The notes below the pieces were generated by a model. That model worked only from the letters and a program-made list of their open reading frames with translations. It did no database searches and had not been told where the DNA came from. A DNA stretch of 42,097 bases from the NCBI GenBank assembly GCA_016718875.1, contig JADKBL010000036.1:1-42097 (forward strand). The letters run 5' to 3'. Every line of letters begins with the position of its first letter. Positions within the stretch are counted from its first letter, which is position 1. Origin of the DNA: Bacteroidota bacterium (GTDB taxonomy: Bacteria > Bacteroidota > Bacteroidia > Bacteroidales > VadinHA17). Positions 33,548-40,581 of the stretch are shown in pieces. The translations under genes and the position numbers were made by a program.

Positions 33548-36028
33548 CTACAGTTCTGAAAATGAATGAAAACTGTAACCCTTTTTCTCAAGATATGTCA
33601 GGATTGTATCGAGGTGATAATATAATTTATCGGTTCTCTTTGGATCAGTTCCGGGATGAATAAGCAGTATATAGCCATTTAAACCCTTGCTTCTTTCATA
33701 GTCAAGAAGATTTTTCTTAAGATAATCACTTGTATAATAAGGCTTTCCATCAGGCACTGTCCAGTCCTGGCTGATTTTTGTGCCTGATGAAATGTTAACA
33801 AGAGTCAATCCGGCCTCTTTTGTCCATGCAGAAATTGAATCATTGTACCATTCATAGGGAGGCAGGTAAACAGGGGCCATTTCTCTTGTAATTCCATGTT
33901 TCTCAAGTGCTTTGTAATTATTTTCAAGATCTGTCATGAATTCCTCCTTCGTAACCAGAAGAGAATCTCTTTTGGTCCAGTCGCAATAGAGAAGATGTTT
34001 GTCTGAATGGGCACCTATGTAATGTCCATCTTCTTTCAGTCTTTTGATCAGCCTGTCATAACCGTTTATCCTTGTAAAATCACCAGTCAGAAAGAAGGAT
34101 GCTTTTGCATTATGATGGTTGAGTGTATTGAGAACAGTATCAAAACCGTCAGCAAATTCATGTGCAGTAAAGGTGAGCCATATTTTTTTCTGGGTTGTAT
34201 CCATCCTTACAATACCTCCCTGTGACATTTTAATGAAGGGATTTCCATAGATCTTGCCTGTTCCTGAAGACATTGCAGAAAGATAATAAACAAGGCAGGC
34301 GGTTCCATCCATTGTGGCTTCATTTGAGGTGTAATCAGCAATCTCATCATGATAGGCTGCCATTTTTGTCTGGAACTCAGCATACATATCAGGCTTTGTA
34401 AGAGTGATATAGGCGGCATGATTCTTATATATTGAAGAATAAATTGGACCGTCAACCAGTCCTCCAGGTGTCTGACCTCCCTTTAAAACAAAGACCGAAT
34501 GGGTTTCCTGCGGGTAGTCGCCATTTTCGGGTAGTCCTACTATCATGCTTGTTCCCCATGGATTACATCCGAAGAGCCAGTCACGGTGAGCAGCTTCAAG
34601 CTCGAGATAGGTTTCATCGCCTGTAATTTCATAATAAAGGTGAGCCTGGGTAATCAGGGCAGCAACAAGGTTATTGGAACACCAGATAAACGGAACGCCA
34701 ACCAGGAATGGGTTCTTCTTTCCTTTTTCAAGTGTGAGTTCCAGTCCCTGCTTCATATAACCGGCAAACTCACTGTTCTCTCCGGATAAGCCTGTCCTGG
34801 CAATTCCGGGATGTCCCATATTGATAAACGGGTACCACTGGTAATGTCTGGCCGTATCAGCACCCATCCAGGGAGTCACAAGTTCTTTTCTTCCGAATTC
34901 AACTGCATGTTTAAGATATGTCTTATCACCAGTCTGATTATAGAGTTCAATTGCAGCGAGTTCCATATCATCTACCCAGTTATCCTCTTCATAGAAATAG
35001 GGAGCTTTGCACGGGGCAGTCTGACATGCTCCCGGATGTTTCAGCCCGTAAGCAAATGCATCCTTCGCTTTAGTAAGAAGTGTTGCAGATAATACAGGAT
35101 CGATAGTTTTATAAACTTCCGAAGCCTTTGAAAATGCCGATGAGAATTTTCCGGCTGTTGAGGCTATTCCAGTTGCCCTGTTCTTGTGCTTACCCACGCC
35201 CTGGGGTTCTCCGGTACATACATAAACAGGTCTCTCTTTTCCTTTACCGTAATATGCTGTATCCTTGTTGGGAAACTTGAATCCGATATGGTCGCGATCA
35301 TCTGCCAGCTGATTATACATGAGTTCCGGGCCGGGATTCATTTTAATCAGCCAGTCGAGACCCCATTTACTTTCATTAAGTACATCAGGAACACCGTCAG
35401 ATCCCGGATCACCATTTGCCAGATATTCATCATTGAAAGCTTCAGGGTTTTCAGAGTAGGCAAAGAGCATCTGGTAAACAGCATTGGCTGATGTTGCAAC
35501 ATACTGCAGGTAATCGGCAGCATCATGCCATCCGCCGGTCACATCAACATGTGAAGAATCGGCATTCGCATCATAAATCTCATAACCATCATCAAGGTGG
35601 CATGAATCCTTCAGATAGGGGTTGTAGCCGCATCGCTGCTGCCTCATGTAGTTGAGAAGGAAGTCAGCTGTGCCGTCATAAACATCCTTTCCAATCCTGA
35701 ATGGAGCTGAGACTGCATCTCCGGCTTCAATTCTGTAGGTTCCTTCTGCCATGAGATCAGTGAACGGAAGCCTGTAACAGCTTACAAAATGATCAAGAGG
35801 AACTGTTTCATTTACCTTATCAAAGGTCATGGCAACCTTACCTGTTGATACATCAATTAAACTGAAACTCTTAAGTGTTACAGGTTTTTTGCTGATGTAT
35901 ACGGCAACCTTTACATCACCGGGACGATAACCTAGCTGGTTGATTCTGATCCAGTCAGTCTGCTCATTGCTGCAGGATGTCAGTAATATCAGAATTGAAA
36001 AGAAAATCAGGGTGAAGAAATTTTTCAT
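33548..36028 (-). CDS. GH9 glycoside hydrolase fused to a polysaccharide-deacetylase-like domain
   Basis: Envelope lipoprotein (LLTSC, Cys19) of 826 residues. An Ig-like CelD_N domain (about 24-110, WIRINQLGYRPGDVK) precedes a GH9 barrel (about 115-590). Its metal/nucleophile Asp pair D169/D172 lies in GGWHDAADY, and the catalytic acid is E569 in DYTSNEATMDGTA. A NodB-type CE4 domain (about 605-826) has the zinc histidines H673 and H677 (GAHSDKHLLY), but motif 1 reads TFTAHEFADG instead of TFDDG. GH9 enzymes are endo-glucanases or exo-glucosaminidase-like; the companion domain hints at an N- or O-acetylated substrate. It is divergent from the BNR_4 gene, with 141 nt between them. Confidence 0.92.
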   Translation of the reverse strand: MKNFFTLIFFSILILLTSCSNEQTDWIRINQLGYRPGDVKVAVYISKKPVTLKSFSLIDVSTGKVAMTFDKVNETVPLDHFVSCYRLPFTDLMAEGTYRIEAGDAVSAPFRIGKDVYDGTADFLLNYMRQQRCGYNPYLKDSCHLDDGYEIYDANADSSHVDVTGGWHDAADYLQYVATSANAVYQMLFAYSENPEAFNDEYLANGDPGSDGVPDVLNESKWGLDWLIKMNPGPELMYNQLADDRDHIGFKFPNKDTAYYGKGKERPVYVCTGEPQGVGKHKNRATGIASTAGKFSSAFSKASEVYKTIDPVLSATLLTKAKDAFAYGLKHPGACQTAPCKAPYFYEEDNWVDDMELAAIELYNQTGDKTYLKHAVEFGRKELVTPWMGADTARHYQWYPFINMGHPGIARTGLSGENSEFAGYMKQGLELTLEKGKKNPFLVGVPFIWCSNNLVAALITQAHLYYEITGDETYLELEAAHRDWLFGCNPWGTSMIVGLPENGDYPQETHSVFVLKGGQTPGGLVDGPIYSSIYKNHAAYITLTKPDMYAEFQTKMAAYHDEIADYTSNEATMDGTACLVYYLSAMSSGTGKIYGNPFIKMSQGGIVRMDTTQKKIWLTFTAHEFADGFDTVLNTLNHHNAKASFFLTGDFTRINGYDRLIKRLKEDGHYIGAHSDKHLLYCDWTKRDSLLVTKEEFMTDLENNYKALEKHGITREMAPVYLPPYEWYNDSISAWTKEAGLTLVNISSGTKISQDWTVPDGKPYYTSDYLKKNLLDYERSKGLNGYILLIHPGTDPKRTDKLYYHLDTILTYLEKKGYSFHSFSEL

Positions 36029-36169
36029 AAAAATCAGATTTGATAGCGGAAGGCAATTTAATAAAAATAGCTGATAACTCTGAAAGCAGCCATCGTGTCA
36101 GAATTCCTCAAATTTTCAACAATAATGGCTATTTTCGTGCAAATCATTTTATAGTTATACCCTGAGGAA

Positions 36170-37693
36170 ATGAATGGCGAAAGAAATAAAATCCGGTTTA
36201 TTGTTTCATGTATTTTAATGTATATCAGCATGGGCTCAGGCTTTTGTCAGAATGCAGCCGGTGAAGTTCATCCTGATGCCAAATTCTCTAAAGGAGAATT
36301 GCTGAATAAGCCTCTTGATGGTTTTCATGGAATATGGTATGCCAATCAGCCTTCGGGTGATGAGTATGTTTATAAATACAGTGGCGGACTGGCTACCTAC
36401 ACCGCCAATCATAATCCTATTGCAATCTATTCACCTGAGGTTAACAGAACATATTTTTGCTATGGAGCTGTAAATGAGCAGGGATCACTTATTCATGCAG
36501 TCTCATTTTTTGATCATAAAACCGGAGAGGTTATCCGCCCTGTCGGAGTTCTTGACAAGAAAACCAATGATGCTCACGACAATCCGGTAATTAGCATTGA
36601 CAGTAAGGGCTATATCTGGTTGTTCTCAACTTCGCATGGAACATCACGTCCTTCATATATTCACAGAAGTGCAAGGCCTCACGACATAAGCTCCTTTGAA
36701 CCGGTTTCACCTGTTAAAACTGAAAATGGAAGAAAGGTTCCTCTGGATAATTTTTCCTACCTGCAAGTCTATTTTCAAAGAGGAAAAGGATTTATCGGAC
36801 TCTTCACTCATTATGTGGAGAAAGATCTAAAGTATGGCAGGAAATCAGTTAGGGTAATATCGCTGATGACGAGTCCAGATGGCATTGAATGGTCTGAATG
36901 GAAGGATATTGCATCCATTGAAGAGGGTCATTATCAGACAAGTTCTTTTGGTTCCGGCAAGGTTGGAACATCTTTCAATTATCATCCGAATATGAAGGAT
37001 GAACCAGGCTTAAACTACAGGACTAACCTCTATTTTCTTCATACAGAGGATTTTGGAAAAACCTGGAAAACAGCTGACGGCATTGAAGTAAGTCTCCCTT
37101 TAACGGAGATAGCAAATCCTGCCCTTGTAGAAAACTACGCAGCAGAGGGTCTTAATGTCTATATTAACGACGTGGCATATGATAAACATGGATATCCGGC
37201 CATACTTTATATTACAAGCAAAAATTATCAGGCCGGGCCCTCCAGCGGACCTCAGAAATGGAACATTGCCCACTGGGACGGTAAGCGATGGAACATTTGT
37301 TATGTTACCTCATCGGACAACAATTATGATATGGGATCCCTGTATATCGAAGCTGACGGAACATGGAGGATAATCGGACCAACAGAACCGGGTCCACAGT
37401 TATTTAATACCGGAGGAGAGATGGCCATGTGGGAGAGCATTGATGGGGGAAAGACCTGGAGAAAATCCGGACAGCTGACTACAAACAGCCTTTACAATCA
37501 TTCCTATTCAAGAAAGCCACTTTATGCAAAGGATGGTTTCTATTCTCTCTGGGCTGATGGACACGGAAGGAAACCATCAGAATCAAGACTTTATTTTTCC
37601 TCAAAAACGGGAGATGTTTATTGTCTGCCAGAAAAAATGAAGGGTGAAAGAATGAAACCGGAGCTATACAGAGCTACTCTCTCTTCAAGGTAA
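36170..37693 (+). CDS. Exported BNR_4-type beta-propeller protein
   Basis: Secreted protein of 507 residues with a signal peptide (about 1-26, GSGFCQ). The body matches the BNR_4 repeat family: DGFHGIWYANQPSGDEYVYK, the motif NDAHDNPVISIDSKGYIWLF (about 130-149) and HGTSRPSYIHRSARPHDISS, with late blades ESIDGGKTWRKSG. Relatives with this fold include polysaccharide lyases (PL24, PL25) and GH145/PL42, so a catalytic role on an acidic or rhamnose-containing glycan is possible but cannot be told from a binding role. A GAGGAA sits just before the ATG, a stronger ribosome site than elsewhere in the window. The 3' end overlaps the metallophosphoesterase gene by 20 nt. Confidence 0.82.
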   Translation: MNGERNKIRFIVSCILMYISMGSGFCQNAAGEVHPDAKFSKGELLNKPLDGFHGIWYANQPSGDEYVYKYSGGLATYTANHNPIAIYSPEVNRTYFCYGAVNEQGSLIHAVSFFDHKTGEVIRPVGVLDKKTNDAHDNPVISIDSKGYIWLFSTSHGTSRPSYIHRSARPHDISSFEPVSPVKTENGRKVPLDNFSYLQVYFQRGKGFIGLFTHYVEKDLKYGRKSVRVISLMTSPDGIEWSEWKDIASIEEGHYQTSSFGSGKVGTSFNYHPNMKDEPGLNYRTNLYFLHTEDFGKTWKTADGIEVSLPLTEIANPALVENYAAEGLNVYINDVAYDKHGYPAILYITSKNYQAGPSSGPQKWNIAHWDGKRWNICYVTSSDNNYDMGSLYIEADGTWRIIGPTEPGPQLFNTGGEMAMWESIDGGKTWRKSGQLTTNSLYNHSYSRKPLYAKDGFYSLWADGHGRKPSESRLYFSSKTGDVYCLPEKMKGERMKPELYRATLSSR

Positions 37694-38876
37694 TAAGAGT
37701 AATTTCCGGCGGCATGCAAATACGGAAAGGTATGGCAAGCACACCGAGTCCCCGGTTAACATAATGATACTGATCACCTTTAGAGAATAGTCCGCTCCAG
37801 TGAGGGTAGTAATATTTTGAAGGACTCCATTTTACCTTTTCCGTATAGATACCCATCTGCATTCCATGGGTATGCCCCGACAGTGTGAGATCAATATCTG
37901 TTTTGCCGGCTACAGCAAGCTCCCATTGATTCGGATCATGAGAAAGTAGTATCTGAAGATCAACACTGTCAAGATCCATTATTGCTTTATCGAGATCACC
38001 ATGAACAATATCCGGATGACGTCCCATAGTTGTAATTCCGATAATACCAATTTTTGCACCTTTCACTGAGACGACCATATGTTCATCATTAAGGACCAAA
38101 TAGCCTGATGATTTAACAAGCTGGTTGATTCTCAATACATTATTTGCCCTGTCAGTTTGTGTATAATCGGGATGATATGTGCCGAAGTCATGATTTCCGA
38201 GTACAGCAAAATTCCCGTATTTCCCATTTGCTTTCGAAAGTACTGTATCGAAATTATCGAACTCCCGCCATCCGAATGTTACAAAATCGCCGGTGTTCAG
38301 CAGCAGGTCAGGTTCAAGACGGTTCACTGCTTCCATTTGTCCGGCAAGCTGGTCCCTGTGATGATAGAACCCAGCCAGGTGAAGATCTGAAAGCTGAACT
38401 ATCTTCAGACCGTCCAGATCCGGATTCAGATCTTTGATCCTGACTTCAACCCTGTCAGTCCTGAAGTTGAATCTGCCATGCAGAGTACCTGCGGCAATTA
38501 TCATGAAAATTACAGAAGAAATTATCAGTCCTGTATTTGTGAGCCAGCTGATATGTCCGCCGCTTTTATACCTGATCAGCCTTCCTGTAAAATGGGCAAT
38601 TACCAGTATTGTCCTTGGGATAATTACCCCTGAAATCATACCTGCCAGATGAGTGACACTCCAGACATGCCTTGGTGAGTCGAAGGGGCCATGGTCGCCG
38701 GTTACGGCAATGAATAGTATCCAGAACCAGAAGCTGAGAACGAAATGGGCGATAACAAGGATATAATAAGCAGCTTTTGATCTGTGGTAGAAATGCTGAC
38801 GCAATGCTGCAGGAGCAAGCAGTTCAGTTGCAATCAGGAGAAGCAGAAAAATCATTAACGTAATTTTAGCGTTCAA
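37674..38876 (-). CDS. Membrane metallophosphoesterase (YkuE-like)
   Basis: Inner-membrane protein of 400 residues with about four N-terminal hydrophobic helices (4-22, 37-59, 74-95, 112-131) and a C-terminal calcineurin-like phosphoesterase domain. Metal motifs are all present: D164-L-H166 in QLSDLHLAG, GD196-197 in NTGDFV, GNHD 227-230, LLSHDP and the final GHTHGMQ. This arrangement is that of the YkuE/YaeI group, some of which cleave UDP-2,3-diacylglucosamine or lipid phosphates. It converges with and overlaps the BNR_4 gene. Substrate unassigned. Confidence 0.93.
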   Translation of the reverse strand: MNAKITLMIFLLLLIATELLAPAALRQHFYHRSKAAYYILVIAHFVLSFWFWILFIAVTGDHGPFDSPRHVWSVTHLAGMISGVIIPRTILVIAHFTGRLIRYKSGGHISWLTNTGLIISSVIFMIIAAGTLHGRFNFRTDRVEVRIKDLNPDLDGLKIVQLSDLHLAGFYHHRDQLAGQMEAVNRLEPDLLLNTGDFVTFGWREFDNFDTVLSKANGKYGNFAVLGNHDFGTYHPDYTQTDRANNVLRINQLVKSSGYLVLNDEHMVVSVKGAKIGIIGITTMGRHPDIVHGDLDKAIMDLDSVDLQILLSHDPNQWELAVAGKTDIDLTLSGHTHGMQMGIYTEKVKWSPSKYYYPHWSGLFSKGDQYHYVNRGLGVLAIPFRICMPPEITLITLKRE

Positions 38877-38931
38877 AAGTACTCAATTATTATTAATGAT
38901 TAAATTCGCCTTTCTTAGATAATTTCTATTT

Positions 38932-39362
38932 ATGACAGAGGTAAATTTCTTCAGTCCGGCATACGATCCCGGGGTTAAGCTTACATATTCAGTAATATCA
39001 GCACGTTACAAGGACAAATGGATGTTTGTAAGACATCACAAAAGGAAGACATTTGAGATTGCGGGAGGCCATATTGAAGAGGGTGAGAGCTCTGATGAAG
39101 CTGCCTCGAGGAATTGGAAGAGGAAACAGGGGCTGTTAAGTTCAGTATAGCCTGCATTGCAACATATTCGGTGAAGAAAGATGGTGAAACAGGGTGGGGG
39201 CGGCTCTATTATGCAGATGTCTCGGAGAAAGGTCCTATACCGGATATATCTGAGATTGAAGAAGTTGTTTTGCTGGACACTATTCCGGATCATCCTACTC
39301 ACCCCGATATACAGCCTCATTTGTTCAGGAGGACGCTGGAGTACCTAGCCGGTAGCCGGTAG
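38932..39362 (+). pseudogene. Nudix hydrolase broken by one frameshift
   Basis: Small Nudix-fold pyrophosphohydrolase. The first frame (38932-39150) starts MTEVNFFSPAYDPGVKLT and runs into the Nudix box, GGHIEEGESSDEAASR. The second frame (from about 39110) supplies the rest, ELEEETGAVKF, and the C-terminal half to TAG 39360-39362. One G missing at 39110-39111 (GG for GGG) restores the full Nudix box and a protein of about 143 residues. The stop codon and last residues (AGSR) are formed by the TAGCCGG heptamer array. Whether the gene is truly dead depends on whether the deletion is real. Family members hydrolyse nucleoside diphosphate derivatives; the substrate here is unknown. Confidence 0.85.
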
Positions 39363-39387
39363 CCGGTAGCCCGTCGCCTGTCGCCCT
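39346..39387. repeat. TAGCCGG heptamer array
   Basis: Three exact TAGCCGG units (39346-39366) and then TAGCCCG, TCGCCTG, TCGCCCT in phase (to 39387). The array contains the stop codon of the Nudix gene and ends 1 nt before the stop codon of the convergent SpoIIE gene at 39389. Confidence 0.85.
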
Positions 39388-39388
39388 T

Positions 39389-40573
39389 TTATATATACTC
39401 AAAAGAGACCTTCTTCAGCCACTTTTCCTCAAGCAGCCTGGCAATACGTTTGATGACAGTCCTTCTGATTTCAAGTTCCACCGGCAGGTTAGGATCCTGA
39501 TGAGCAATGTTGATTCTGGTACCTATTATAAAATGTATCTCGTCACTTTCCATGAACATCTTGACAATTTTGTCGGCAGGACCTTTTCCAAGCCTTACAC
39601 TGTTATTGAAAGTTTTGAGAAGTTCATTGACCTTCTGAAGGGTAAGGATTCCCTCTGTTACAAGGTCAATACCCTCGAGAAAACTTTCTGGTGGTAGTTC
39701 CGGATCTTCGAAGATTAGTTCATCGACAATCTTCCTGTTTAGCTCCCTGGCAACTATATCGGCTGTGGTTCCACCGCAAAGGATAACCTTCCCGTTATAT
39801 CCGGTGACTTTGGCAGCAAGTTCCTTATCCTTCTCTTTGTCGAACGGGGGACCTGTGCATAAAAGCATTTTCCTTGGTTCACGAAAATAGATTGTAGCAC
39901 AGCTAATGTCATCCCTGGCCTTGTAATTGTCATTCTTGTGGGCCATTGTCACTATTTTGCCAGAAAGCATACTCGCCGATATTGAAGCTTCACTTGCGAC
40001 AAGCTTTGCAGCATACGATTCTATATTGTCCCTTTCCCATCCAAAGGGAAACTCTTCACTGCCCATACCGCTCTGGGATACTCCATCGGAGCAGAATATT
40101 ATCCTGTCCTCTTTTTCCGGCATGAAGGTGCAGAATTTGAGTATTTTACCGGCATGTTTCCCTTTTTCAAGAACAACCTTTTCCCAGGCCGGATCAAATA
40201 CCTTGTTGCCCCTGAGAACTATTGATGAAGGATTATCATATTCCAGGATGGTGGCTTTGCCGCTGCCATCAATATCGATTATTGTGAATGTGGAGTAGCT
40301 TATTTTTCTCTCGCTGCAAACAGGAAGGGTATTCATGATTATTTCAGCTATCCTTTCAACCTGCTTGTGTTCGCGCGTAAAATTAATAGCCATTGTGGAA
40401 GTAAGGGTGGCAAGAATATTTGCTTTTACTCCATGGCCCATGCCATCAGACAGTACCGCAATCACCCTGTCCTCTTCCTTAATGTACCTGTAAAGGAATA
40501 CATCCCCGCAGATCCTTTCACCGTCGTGGTTCCTCTGCTGGCTGTTTATCTCTATGAAAAAATCGCGGTTCAC
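39389..40573 (-). CDS. SpoIIE-type PP2C phosphatase linked to the sensory hydrogenase
   Basis: Soluble protein phosphatase of the PPM/SpoIIE family, 394 residues, with no membrane segment. The N-terminal two thirds hold the metal-binding acidic motifs GDVFLYRYIKEEDRVIAVLSD and GMGHGVKAN (about 23-52) and, later, IIFCSDGVSQSG and NYKARDDISCATIYF. The remaining 130 residues (from KVILCGGTTADIVARELN) form a domain that I have seen named only as an extension in hydrogenase-linked phosphatases. The gene starts 8 nt after the stop of the PAS-bearing hydrogenase gene and is clearly co-transcribed. In known operons of this layout the hydrogenase-like sensor is thought to control the phosphatase. Its protein target is not in the window. 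Confidence 0.9.
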   Translation of the reverse strand: MNRDFFIEINSQQRNHDGERICGDVFLYRYIKEEDRVIAVLSDGMGHGVKANILATLTSTMAINFTREHKQVERIAEIIMNTLPVCSERKISYSTFTIIDIDGSGKATILEYDNPSSIVLRGNKVFDPAWEKVVLEKGKHAGKILKFCTFMPEKEDRIIFCSDGVSQSGMGSEEFPFGWERDNIESYAAKLVASEASISASMLSGKIVTMAHKNDNYKARDDISCATIYFREPRKMLLCTGPPFDKEKDKELAAKVTGYNGKVILCGGTTADIVARELNRKIVDELIFEDPELPPESFLEGIDLVTEGILTLQKVNELLKTFNNSVRLGKGPADKIVKMFMESDEIHFIIGTRINIAHQDPNLPVELEIRRTVIKRIARLLEEKWLKKVSFEYI

Positions 40574-40581
40574 CCTTTATA

